Positions 18,444-25,750 of a stretch of 64,000 nt of DNA are shown piece after piece (position 1 is the first letter of the stretch; every line of letters starts with the position of its first letter). The DNA comes from Pseudomonadota bacterium (GTDB taxonomy: Bacteria; Pseudomonadota; Gammaproteobacteria; Steroidobacterales; Woeseiaceae). Made by a program: the position numbers and the translations under genes. The DNA lies in NCBI GenBank assembly GCA_022563195.1, contig JADFNV010000011.1, positions 1-64,000 of the forward strand, written 5' to 3'. The notes below the pieces were generated by a model. That model saw only the letters and a list, made by a program, of their open reading frames with translations, had not been told where the DNA came from and did not search any database.

Positions 18444-19943
18444 TCACATCAAGACAACGTCAAACTGATCCTGCGGGTACAGGGCCTCGGGTTGCAGTCG
18501 TATCGACTTGCCTGTCTGCTCCTCGAGCATAGCCAGACTCTGTGCCTGTTCGTCAAGCAGTAACTCGATAACGTCCTGGTGTGCCAGTATCAGGGCCTTC
18601 TCAAACTCGAACTGGCGTGACTGACGAATGACCTCTCTAAATATTTCGAAACACACGGTTTCCGCCGTCATGACGAAACCGCGTCCTTCGCAACCTGGAC
18701 ACTCATCGCACAGGATATGTTGCAGACTTTCCCGGGTGCGTTTGCGCGTCATCTCGACCAGGCCCAGTGGCGATACGGGTGAAATCTGGTGGCGCGCATG
18801 GTCCCTGGCAAGCGATTGCTCCAGGAGTTGCAACACATTGTCCCTGTGTCCGACCTCTTCCATATCGATAAAGTCGATGATGATGATGCCGCCGAGGTTT
18901 CTGAGCCGCAGTTGCCTCGCGATCGTTACAGCCGCCTCGAGATTCGTGCGATAGATTGTCTCCTCGAGGTTGCGGTGGCCGACATATCCACCCGTATTGA
19001 CGTCGATTGTGGTCATCGCCTCAGTTTGATCGAAAATAAGATAACCACCTGACTTTAATGTAATTTTTCGGTCGATCGCCCTGCGAATCTCGTCTTCGAT
19101 CGCGTGCAGATCAAATATCGGACGGCGACGCCGATACAGCTCCAGCATCGGCGCCACTTCTGGCAGAAACGTCGCCGCGAATTCGTGCATTTCCTCATAA
19201 CCCTCCTGCGAGTCGACCAGGATGTGCTCGACGTCACTCGTCACGAGGTCTCGTAATACGCGCAGCGGCAATGACAGGTCCTCGTGTACCAGTGTTTTTA
19301 CACCCGCTTCGCTGCACCGCTCCTGAACGACGCTCCAGAGTTTTGTCAGAAACTTGAGATCGGCGGTCAACTCTTCGACGTCGGCTCCTTCCGCAACGGT
19401 TCGAACGATCACCCCACATTCAAGACCCTGATCAGCCAGCAGCTCCTCGACCGCCACGCGCAGGCGGTTGCGCTCTTCTTCATCTTCGATGCGCGCCGAG
19501 ACGCCGACACTGCCACCCTTTGGCAACAACACGAGATGGCGAGACGGCAAGGTGATGAAGGTCGTCAACCGTGCGCCCTTGTTGCCGAGCGGATCCTTCA
19601 CAACCTGTACGAGCAAATCGTCGCCCTCTCGCACAAAGTCGCGAATATCGGGCGACTCGTCGTTCGTGTCATCACCATTTTGCGGCCGAACGATATCTGA
19701 CACATGCAGAAACGCCGTTCGCTGCAGGCCAATTTCAACAAATGCGGCTTGCATACCAGGCAATACACGCATCACCTGGCCATTATAAATGTTGCTGATC
19801 ACGCCGCGGCGCGCTGCTCTTTCAATGTGCACTTCCTGCAGCATGCCGTTTTCAAGCAACGCCGCGCGAACCTCGCTCGGCGTCACGTTGATCAGGATTT
19901 CCTCTTTTGGCGACTCGTCGCTCATGCAGTCCGAAACTCTCAT
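18444..19943 (-). CDS. rng: Ribonuclease G
   Basis: About 493-499 residues depending on start (ATG at 19943, overlapping the maf stop as TAATG, or ATG at 19925 giving MSDESPKEEILINV, nearer to the family start). RNase G trims the 5' end of 16S rRNA and cleaves some mRNAs. The S1 domain lies at about 35-130 (RRGVISNIYNGQVMRVLPGM), the catalytic DNase I-like part has TTIDVNTGGYVG and IIIIDFIDM with the magnesium-binding aspartates, and the zinc-link cysteines are in CDECPGCEGRGFV. Unlike RNase E it has no long C-terminal scaffold. It continues into yhdP. Confidence 0.96.
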   Translation of the reverse strand: MRVSDCMSDESPKEEILINVTPSEVRAALLENGMLQEVHIERAARRGVISNIYNGQVMRVLPGMQAAFVEIGLQRTAFLHVSDIVRPQNGDDTNDESPDIRDFVREGDDLLVQVVKDPLGNKGARLTTFITLPSRHLVLLPKGGSVGVSARIEDEEERNRLRVAVEELLADQGLECGVIVRTVAEGADVEELTADLKFLTKLWSVVQERCSEAGVKTLVHEDLSLPLRVLRDLVTSDVEHILVDSQEGYEEMHEFAATFLPEVAPMLELYRRRRPIFDLHAIEDEIRRAIDRKITLKSGGYLIFDQTEAMTTIDVNTGGYVGHRNLEETIYRTNLEAAVTIARQLRLRNLGGIIIIDFIDMEEVGHRDNVLQLLEQSLARDHARHQISPVSPLGLVEMTRKRTRESLQHILCDECPGCEGRGFVMTAETVCFEIFREVIRQSRQFEFEKALILAHQDVIELLLDEQAQSLAMLEEQTGKSIRLQPEALYPQDQFDVVLM

Positions 19944-20560
19944 TACTCGATTGTTGCAGCGCCGCTCACAAGATCGTGGTGACCTTCGATCAGCGTTTCC
20001 AGGCCAGCCTCTCTCAGAAGCCTTGCCGTCTCAAACACGGGCAGGCCAACCACTCCCGAGTAGCTGCCAACGATGGCCTCCACAAACACGCCACCACGCC
20101 CCTGGATAGCGTATGCCCCCGCCTTGTCGCAAGGCTCTCCACTTTGCCAGTAACTTAGCGCCTCGTCAGGACAAATCTCCCTAAATTTCACTTCGGTGAC
20201 TGAGAGTGCCGTCTGCAGGTCCGCGCCCCGGCACAAGGCAACACCCGTCATGACCTGATGTGTTCGACCGGAGAGCTTTGCAAGCATATTCAGCGCATCG
20301 TCCATATCCCGCGGCTTGCCGAATACCAGATCGCCAAGCACGACCGCAGTATCGGCACCGAGCACGAGCTGCGCATTGCGGTCAGTGGCCGCAGAGGCTT
20401 TGGCAGAGGCCAGCCGCAGAACCATGACGTCCGGTGTCTCACCCTCCAGGCGCCGTTCGTCGATATCGACGCCGGCCGCGCTGAATGACAGACCCAGCGC
20501 GGTAAGTATCTCGTGACGACGAGGTGACGAGGAGGCCAGATGCAATGAAGGTGCGGACAT
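19943..20560 (-). CDS. maf: Maf-like nucleotide pyrophosphatase (dTTP/UTP or m7GTP)
   Basis: 205 residues. Maf proteins hydrolyse non-canonical or modified nucleoside triphosphates, preventing their incorporation. Motifs: LASSSPRRHEIL phosphate loop, GVDIDERRLEGETP, VLGADTAVVLGD with the catalytic aspartate, SGRTHQVMTGVAL, and GAYAIQGRGGVFVEAIVGSY. The DERRLEGETP and GAYAIQG patterns fit the YhdE (dTTP/UTP) subgroup found beside rng. It lies 19 bases after rlmH and overlaps the rng start by one base. Confidence 0.93.
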   Translation of the reverse strand: MSAPSLHLASSSPRRHEILTALGLSFSAAGVDIDERRLEGETPDVMVLRLASAKASAATDRNAQLVLGADTAVVLGDLVFGKPRDMDDALNMLAKLSGRTHQVMTGVALCRGADLQTALSVTEVKFREICPDEALSYWQSGEPCDKAGAYAIQGRGGVFVEAIVGSYSGVVGLPVFETARLLREAGLETLIEGHHDLVSGAATIE

Positions 20561-20579
20561 GGACTGAATTCAGCGGCGA

Positions 20580-21050
20580 TCAGTCGCGATGATAGGGATG
20601 GCCAGCCAGCAATGACCAGGCCCGAAATAACTGCTCGGCGAACAGGACCCTGACCATTCCATGCGGCAGCGTGAGTTTCGACAACGACCAGACGAAATCA
20701 GCTCGTTCCCCGCACGCGGCTGATACCCCATCGGGACCACCGATAATGAAACAGAGATCGCAGCCATCTGCCTGCCAATCGGACAGACTCATCGCTAATT
20801 CCTGACTCGTCAATTGCCTGCCCTTCTCGTCGAGCAGCACGGCCCACTCAAGCGCGTCAATTTTGGCAAGAATCTGCTCGCCTTCGGCCTGAACCGCATT
20901 ACTGGGTGGACTGTTCTTAGACCGACGTGCCGTGGCTATTCGGTCGCAGCGAAATTTCCACTGCCGCGGAAATCGCTCCGAGTAGATTTTGAACGCATCG
21001 TCGACCCAGGACGGTTGACGACCGCCGACGGCGATCAGGCGAATGTGCAC
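20580..21050 (-). CDS. rlmH: 23S rRNA (pseudouridine1915-N3)-methyltransferase
   Basis: 156 residues, the usual length. A SPOUT-fold, SAM-dependent enzyme that methylates pseudouridine 1915 in helix 69. Motifs: MHIRLIAVGGRQPSWVDDAF, ALEWAVLLDEKGRQLTSQE, the SAM knot CFIIGGPDGVSAACGERAD, and SLSKLTLPHGMVRVLFAEQL followed by RAWSLLAGHPYHRD at the C-terminus. It lies 18 bases after rsfS, the standard pair. Confidence 0.96.
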   Translation of the reverse strand: MHIRLIAVGGRQPSWVDDAFKIYSERFPRQWKFRCDRIATARRSKNSPPSNAVQAEGEQILAKIDALEWAVLLDEKGRQLTSQELAMSLSDWQADGCDLCFIIGGPDGVSAACGERADFVWSLSKLTLPHGMVRVLFAEQLFRAWSLLAGHPYHRD

Positions 21051-21068
21051 GCGCCTGGCCTGAATACG

Positions 21069-21434
21069 TCATCGATCATTCGAATTGCCGACACTGGCCA
21101 GTTCGATCGATGGCCCAAGTGACCAGAGTTTCTCCAGATTATAAAATTCCCGCACTCTTGGCAGCATGACGTGTACGAGCACATCCTGCAGATCGAGCAG
21201 GACCCACTCACCGCCCTCTTCGCCTTCGACACCAATAGGCTTGTGCCCTGACTTCGACGCTTTTTCAGCGACGTAATCAACCAGTGCCCTGACATGACGG
21301 GTCGATGTGCCGCTTGCGACAATCATATAGTCAGTCACGGTGGTCATATCGCGAACGTCGAGATTGATGATGTCGATCGCTTTGGCAGCGCCGAGTACGT
21401 CGATAATGAGTGCGCTCAGTTGCTTGCTATTCAT
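21069..21434 (-). CDS. rsfS: Ribosome silencing factor RsfS
   Basis: 121 residues. RsfS binds L14 and blocks subunit joining when nutrients are scarce. The family pattern is complete: KAIDIINLDVRDMTTVTDYM, ASGTSTRHVRALVDYVAEKA, GVEGEEGGEWVLLDLQDVLV, HVMLPRVREFYNLEKLW. It precedes rlmH in the normal order; the gap to nadD upstream is occupied by the tandem repeat at 21483-21571. Confidence 0.95.
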   Translation of the reverse strand: MNSKQLSALIIDVLGAAKAIDIINLDVRDMTTVTDYMIVASGTSTRHVRALVDYVAEKASKSGHKPIGVEGEEGGEWVLLDLQDVLVHVMLPRVREFYNLEKLWSLGPSIELASVGNSNDR

Positions 21435-21482
21435 GCAGGGTGCTCGTTTTGGTCAACAGATAATTCTCCTTCACGATTATTA

Positions 21483-21571
21483 TCGCCCGCATGGCGGGCT
21501 CCAACAGCGGGCTCCAACAGCGGGCTCCAACAGGGGCTCCAACAGGGGCTCCAACAGCGGGCTCCTACGAT
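21483..21571 (-). repeat. Expanded GC-rich repeat (family R) between nadD and rsfS
   Basis: A palindromic head (cgcccgcatggcgggct) is followed by six consecutive 12-13-base units of the form gcgggctccaaca, the last ending ctccta. The head and unit recur at 37132-37242, 61791-61806 and 63730-63757, where only one or two units are present. Local expansion by slippage is the likely origin. Confidence 0.8.
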
Positions 21572-21589
21572 GCTTTGTCAAAATTTCTA

Positions 21590-22222
21590 TTATTTATAAC
21601 AACCACTGTTCATTATCACGTCGCGAACGACATCAGGCATCAGGAATCGTGGATCGCGGCCAGCCCCGATCAGATCGCGAATTTCAGTGGACGAAATCTC
21701 GAGTTGTGTCACGGCATGGATGTGTATGAAACCCTTACGGTGCTCATGCAAATTGTCGACGCGATGCGTGCCGTGCTCGGAGAGGAGCTCGCCCAGCGGA
21801 CCGATATCCGGCGCCTGCCAGCCGGGCCGATGCGCGACTACGATGTGGGCGTAATCGAGGAGCTCATCCCAGCGATGCCACGATGCCAGGCCCAGGAATG
21901 CGTCCATACCTAAGATCAGACCCAACGGTCGATCGGTAAATTCCTCGCGCATCGCGCTGAGCGTATCAATCGTGTACGACGGACCATTACGCCTGAGCTC
22001 ACGATCATCGACGACAAAACCCGCTTCGGCGGCCGTTGCGGCACACACCATATCGAACCGCAAATCGGCTTTTGCGATCGTCTGGTCACGGTGTGGTGGA
22101 TCGCCACTCGGTACAAAACGAATTTCGCCGAAACGGAGCGCCTGGAGTATTTCGAAAGCTGTCCGCAGATGACCATAATGAATGGGGTCGAACGTGCCAC
22201 CAAAAATTCCAATCGGGCTCAT
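21590..22222 (-). CDS. nadD: Nicotinate-nucleotide adenylyltransferase
   Basis: 210 residues from the ATG at 22222 (MSPIGIFGGTFDPIHYGHLR), which overlaps the holA stop as ATGA. NadD makes deamido-NAD from NaMN and ATP. Motifs: GGTFDPIHYGHLRTA with the HxGH nucleotidyl-transfer site, and the C-terminal ISSTEIRDLIGAGRDPRFLM. The open frame extends 19 codons into holA, but family similarity begins exactly at MSPIG. Translational coupling with holA is likely. Confidence 0.96.
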   Translation of the reverse strand: MSPIGIFGGTFDPIHYGHLRTAFEILQALRFGEIRFVPSGDPPHRDQTIAKADLRFDMVCAATAAEAGFVVDDRELRRNGPSYTIDTLSAMREEFTDRPLGLILGMDAFLGLASWHRWDELLDYAHIVVAHRPGWQAPDIGPLGELLSEHGTHRVDNLHEHRKGFIHIHAVTQLEISSTEIRDLIGAGRDPRFLMPDVVRDVIMNSGCYK

Positions 22223-23238
22223 GCGGCCTTCCTGCTTCCCAGCGATATCCCGAGGACTATTTCGGTTGCCAGTTGCCACGGATCGGCGCGAGACTGACCT
22301 TTCGCTGCCTGATCGGCCTGACCGGCTGCTTTGAGCAAGCGGTGAAAATTACCGGCCTGGTGGCGACCGATACAGCTGCGCACGAGTGCCTGGCGACTGC
22401 GCCATACGCCGGCTTTACGCATGCCGCCGGACAGGTCCATACCGCTCGTTATCGCGTCGCTAAGGCTCGCCAGCGTCCGCAGTTCACGGGCCAGTGCCCA
22501 GATGACGATGACAGGCTCTACGCCCTCGCTGCGCAGTCCTTGCAATACTTTCATTGACCGTTTCGCATCGCCTGTCAGCGCTGCATCAACCAGCTTGTAC
22601 ACATCAAAGCGGCTGCTGTTCGCGACGGCTGTGCTGACATCTTGGGCGCTGACTTTGCCTGCACCCAGTAGCAGCCTGAGTTTCTCGATTTCCTGACCTG
22701 CCGCGAGCAAGTTGCCTTCGACGCGATCAGTGATCAGCGCGACAGCCTCGCGATCTGGCTGCAACCCTGCCTGACGCATACGCTGGGCGATCCAGGCAGG
22801 CAATTCACGCAGGCCAATCGGCCAGACAGGAACGTCTATGCCCATTGCGGCTATGGTTTTCACCCATTTTGACGACTGACTGCTCTTGTCCAGTTTCGGA
22901 GCGCTGACGACGAGCATGAGATCGGGTCCGGTTTGCCCAACAAGATCGACGATCGTCTGGCCGCCCGTTTTCCCCGGCTTGCCTGTTGGCAACCGCAATT
23001 CAATGATGCGTCGTTCCGCGAACAGCGACAGGTTGGAACTCGAGTTGCGCAGCTGTGCCCAATCGAAGCCCGCGGTTGCGATGTGCAAGTCGCGATATTC
23101 GAAACCCCGATCCCGTGCGGCTTCGCGAATTGCATCGAGAGCTTCGGCAACAAGTAAGTGCTCGTCACCGGTCACCAGGTAACACGGCGCCAGGTTTGTC
23201 TTTAGCTTGGATGCGAGCTGCTTAGCTTGTATTTTCAC
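22219..23238 (-). CDS. holA: DNA polymerase III subunit delta
   Basis: About 339 residues from the GTG at 23238 (VKIQAKQLASKLKTNLAPCY); a TTG three codons upstream is an alternative. HolA opens the beta-clamp within the clamp loader. Visible landmarks are LAPCYLVTGDEHLLVAEALD, WAQLRNSSSNLSLFAERRII with the clamp-binding loop, and GNLLAAGQEIEKLRLLLG. It is followed by nadD with a 4-base overlap. In most Gammaproteobacteria it is preceded by lptE; here lptE is about 5.3 kb upstream, beyond an inserted block. Confidence 0.93.
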   Translation of the reverse strand: MKIQAKQLASKLKTNLAPCYLVTGDEHLLVAEALDAIREAARDRGFEYRDLHIATAGFDWAQLRNSSSNLSLFAERRIIELRLPTGKPGKTGGQTIVDLVGQTGPDLMLVVSAPKLDKSSQSSKWVKTIAAMGIDVPVWPIGLRELPAWIAQRMRQAGLQPDREAVALITDRVEGNLLAAGQEIEKLRLLLGAGKVSAQDVSTAVANSSRFDVYKLVDAALTGDAKRSMKVLQGLRSEGVEPVIVIWALARELRTLASLSDAITSGMDLSGGMRKAGVWRSRQALVRSCIGRHQAGNFHRLLKAAGQADQAAKGQSRADPWQLATEIVLGISLGSRKAA

Positions 23239-23274
23239 GCTGCTCAAAATTGCGTTGTTTGCCGGATCGTGTGG

Positions 23275-23529
23275 TCAAGTAACTTGCTCCATATTGACGG
23301 ACTCGCCTTCGAGCAGGACGGGTATACCGTTCGTAACCGGATAGAGCAACTTGCCGTCATCGGTCACCAGCGCCTCGGACAGCGGCTCGGCAAGCAATCG
23401 ACCGTCACGATTGCAGAGCTTTCCTGCCTCGATCGCAGCATTGACGTCTTTTAGCGTCGTGCGCTTGGCAAGTTGCAGTCCCTTGTGCGTTACGGGACAG
23501 CAAAGAATGGCGAGCAGACGTTTATCCAT
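23275..23529 (-). CDS. Trm112-family (UPF0434/YcaR-like) zinc-finger-like protein
   Basis: 84 residues. It starts MDKRLLAILCCPVTHKGLQL and ends with ALVTDDGKLLYPVTNGIPVL, the pattern of the Trm112/YcaR family. These small proteins act in eukaryotes and archaea as activators of methyltransferases; bacterial roles are not settled. The first Cys pair (CCPVT) is kept, while a segment of about 22 residues with one Cys (AGKLCNRDGRLL) is inserted compared with the 60-residue E. coli YcaR. It is divergent from merC, with the Zur-like box between them. Confidence 0.85.
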   Translation of the reverse strand: MDKRLLAILCCPVTHKGLQLAKRTTLKDVNAAIEAGKLCNRDGRLLAEPLSEALVTDDGKLLYPVTNGIPVLLEGESVNMEQVT

Positions 23530-23585
23530 GGTCGTTGCCTTATTGTTGTGGGTCTAAGTGTTTGTTTTTCAAACGCTTGAAGGCA

Positions 23586-23608
23586 GTAATGTTATATTAT
23601 ATCCTTTC
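23586..23608. promoter_or_regulatory. Zur box candidate upstream of merC
   Basis: The 23-base site contains taatgttatattatatcctt, which aligns with the known E. coli znu operator pattern (aaatgttataatatcacact) through the core tgttatawtat. It is a nearly symmetric inverted repeat (gttata-t-tatatc). It lies 64 bases before the merC start and 57 bases from the divergent Trm112-like gene, so zinc-dependent repression of one or both is plausible. Recognition is by eye; no score was computed. Confidence 0.6.
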
Positions 23609-23671
23609 TGGCTCGCAGCATCGGCGAGGAGCTTCTATGGTCTCGTCCACGCAGCATAACGGCAATACTCA

Positions 23672-24070
23672 ATGGATCAAAATTCGCTGAAATCGAACGA
23701 GTGGCTCGACGGCGTGGCAGGCACGTTGTCGGTGCTATGCCTCGTGCATTGCCTGGCGTTGCCGTTCTTCGTCGCGGGGCTGCCGTTTCTCTCGCAGTTC
23801 TCCGAGGGCCACTTACACGCCCAGGTGCTTGTTGTCGTCTTACCATTGAGTATATTCGCTCTCGGCATCGGTTTTCGTCGGCACCGTGACATGCGAATCG
23901 TTGCCGGTGGCGCACTCGGATTGCTATTACTTGTGACGGGCGCAACCATCGCGCATACAACCTTGGGCCTCACGGCAGACCGCCTGTTTACAATAAGCGG
24001 TTCGCTGACTCTCGCGATATCACACTACTTCAATAGTTATCGCAGGAAACTGATTAATTCTGCATTGTGA
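23672..24070 (+). CDS. MerC-domain membrane protein
   Basis: 132 residues with four hydrophobic segments. MerC-family proteins were first known as mercury importers; the family signature CLVHCLALPFF (paired cysteines in the first helix) is present. No other mer genes (merR, merA, merT, merP) are nearby, so mercury resistance is unlikely. The upstream Zur-like box suggests a role in zinc supply. No clear ribosome binding site precedes the ATG at 23672; instead a good GAGGAG precedes an ATG at 23637 that opens a 17-codon frame overlapping the merC start. The 3' end overlaps the convergent membrane-protein gene by 34 bases. Confidence 0.8.
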   Translation: MDQNSLKSNEWLDGVAGTLSVLCLVHCLALPFFVAGLPFLSQFSEGHLHAQVLVVVLPLSIFALGIGFRRHRDMRIVAGGALGLLLLVTGATIAHTTLGLTADRLFTISGSLTLAISHYFNSYRRKLINSAL

Positions 24071-25074
24071 CAGCGCTCGGCGGCGGCCAGGGCGAGCGGG
24101 ATATCGTCGGGAAGCGGTCGAAACGCTTCGTTGACGAGCCGACACCGCATGATCACCTTGACGGCCGCGACATCTTCTTCGTCGTGCAATAGCTGACTCA
24201 GATACTGCTGTGCCAACTGCAGTGCCGCCACATTGTTTTCCCAGCGCAACATCTGCTCGAGAAACCACGGCCAGGCGGTCGCGGGATCAGGATCCTCTGC
24301 AAGCCAGCCGTAGACGTGCTCAAGGCCGCCGGCGCGATTACCGCGACTGATGAAACCGTAGGCATGATCGAGAACATCGGTCCGCGCACGGGTTTGTTGC
24401 GTGTCAATTTGCGCATCGCTGGGATCCATCGGCACAGCAATAGTGACCTCGCGATCCAGACGAAATGGTCTGATGACGCTGCCAATCAATGTAAAAAAAC
24501 CAAAGAGCAGGTAGAAGCTCAAAAACTCCACCACAATATCGGGCAAGGACAACAGTTTGAGCCACTCCAGGACGACGGCCGCAGCAAGCAGGTATGTGGG
24601 CGCTATCCAGTAGCTTGCGCCGCAGCGGCGTATCAGACCGCCAACAGCGCGTGGCATCAGACTCTCGAGCGGAGATCGCGTTATCGCCAGCACAGCCAAC
24701 GAAGCGGGTATCAGCGTGGCCAGGAGTAGGCCAGAGCCAAGCAATGCGGCGCTGCCAAATGAGCTGCCCAGAAGATAGGTCCCGTAACCAAACACCAGCA
24801 TGTGCAATACCGGAAACAAACTCCAGGCATTGCCGACCCAAGAGAAAAGCTCTATACCCGGTGGTTCCGGATTTTTGCCCCTGGCTCGCGAGTCCAGCAA
24901 CAACATCAGGTACCGGACCAGCGCCGGCAATGCCAGCAACGCGAGTGCCAACCCAAAAATTCCAGCAAACAGCGCAAACTTGATTAGCGCGAAAAAAACG
25001 ACCAGCGCGATGAGTACCGTTGCGTGCGTCGCCGGATAGGCGAGTTCCCGTCCTATATCAAGCGCTTTTGACAG
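24037..25074 (-). CDS. Multi-pass membrane protein of unknown function with helical C-terminal domain
   Basis: The conventional start (TTG at 24951) gives 304 residues, but coding-like sequence continues upstream in frame (LSKALDIGRELAYPATHAT, then a hydrophobic helix VLIALVVFFALIKFALFAG) to a CTG at 25074, just after an in-frame TAG. No ATG, GTG or TTG lies in between. A CTG start would give 345 residues and overlap yidD by 17 bases. The N-terminal two-thirds holds about six membrane segments (LHMLVFGYGTYLLGSSFG, LEWLKLLSLPDIVVEFLSFY). The last 140 residues are soluble and TPR-like (LEHVYGWLAEDPDPATAWPW). No family is recognised. Confidence 0.75.
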   Translation of the reverse strand: MSKALDIGRELAYPATHATVLIALVVFFALIKFALFAGIFGLALALLALPALVRYLMLLLDSRARGKNPEPPGIELFSWVGNAWSLFPVLHMLVFGYGTYLLGSSFGSAALLGSGLLLATLIPASLAVLAITRSPLESLMPRAVGGLIRRCGASYWIAPTYLLAAAVVLEWLKLLSLPDIVVEFLSFYLLFGFFTLIGSVIRPFRLDREVTIAVPMDPSDAQIDTQQTRARTDVLDHAYGFISRGNRAGGLEHVYGWLAEDPDPATAWPWFLEQMLRWENNVAALQLAQQYLSQLLHDEEDVAAVKVIMRCRLVNEAFRPLPDDIPLALAAAERCHNAELISFLR

Positions 25075-25321
25075 GGTCGTCTACCTTGTCCGGGACCGGG
25101 TCATAGCCCGACCCGCCCCACGGATGACAGCGCAGAATTCGTTGGGCGGTGAGCCAGCTGCCGCGAAAAGCGCCGTGCACTCGCAGCGATTCCATCGCAT
25201 AAGCCGAACAACTCGGCGTAAAGCGGCAGTTGTTGCCCAGCCATCGCGAGATCGTGAAACGATACAGGCCGACAAGGCCCAGTAGCGGCCAGGCCAGGAA
25301 TCTGCTCAGCGCGTTACTCAT
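25058..25321 (-). CDS. yidD: Membrane protein insertion efficiency factor YidD
   Basis: 87 residues. Motif set LLGLVGLYRFTISRWLGNNC, RFTPSCSAYAMESLRVHGAF and RILRCHPWGGSGYDPVPDKV identifies YidD, which supports YidC-dependent membrane insertion. In most bacteria yidD sits between rnpA and yidC next to the origin; here it lies between sufE and an unknown membrane-protein gene. Its ATG overlaps the sufE stop (TGATG). Confidence 0.95.
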   Translation of the reverse strand: MSNALSRFLAWPLLGLVGLYRFTISRWLGNNCRFTPSCSAYAMESLRVHGAFRGSWLTAQRILRCHPWGGSGYDPVPDKVDDPVKSA

Positions 25322-25746
25322 CAGGCTGCTTGTAGCGCTTGAGTGGCAAAGTGGCGGATCGCCTCAAGCATTGATGACAAACCGTTACTTCGCGTTGGAC
25401 TCAGGTGCTGCTCGAGTTGCAACGCAGTAACGAAATTCGGTGGCGTATCGAGAATGTCCTGGGGACGCCGGCCACTGTAAATGCGTAGCAACATGGCAAT
25501 CAACCCGGACACGATTGCCGCGTCACTGATCGCGCGAAACGTCAATTTGCCGTCTTTCTCGTCGGCAACAAACCAGACTTGCGCCTGGCAGCCCTTGATC
25601 TTGTTCTCGTCAATGAGTTCCAACTCCGACAACGCCGGCAGCCGTCGCCCAAGATCAATCAGGTACTGATAGCGATCCATCCAGTTATCAAAAAACCTGA
25701 ATTCCTCGATCAACTCGTCTTGCGCTGCCTGTACTTCACTCACCAT
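25321..25746 (-). CDS. sufE: SufE-family cysteine desulfuration protein
   Basis: 141 residues from the ATG at 25746 (MVSEVQAAQDELIEEFRFFD). SufE accepts persulfide sulfur from SufS/CsdA for Fe-S cluster assembly. The acceptor cysteine lies in ENKIKGCQAQVWFVADE, and the C-terminal ALQLEQHLSPTRSNGLSSML is typical. The frame is open much further upstream through cysS, but similarity starts at MVSEV. It starts 5 bases after cysS and overlaps yidD by one base, forming the chain cysS-sufE-yidD. Confidence 0.93.
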   Translation of the reverse strand: MVSEVQAAQDELIEEFRFFDNWMDRYQYLIDLGRRLPALSELELIDENKIKGCQAQVWFVADEKDGKLTFRAISDAAIVSGLIAMLLRIYSGRRPQDILDTPPNFVTALQLEQHLSPTRSNGLSSMLEAIRHFATQALQAA

Positions 25747-25750
25747 CGTG

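Noticed and set aside
21483-21571. CRISPR array
   Set aside because: Units are 12-13 bases with no spacers, and no cas gene is in the window.
21491-21913. Frames with repeated GSNSGLQQRAP-like residues
   Set aside because: They are translations of the tandem repeat at 21483-21571 and the antisense of nadD.
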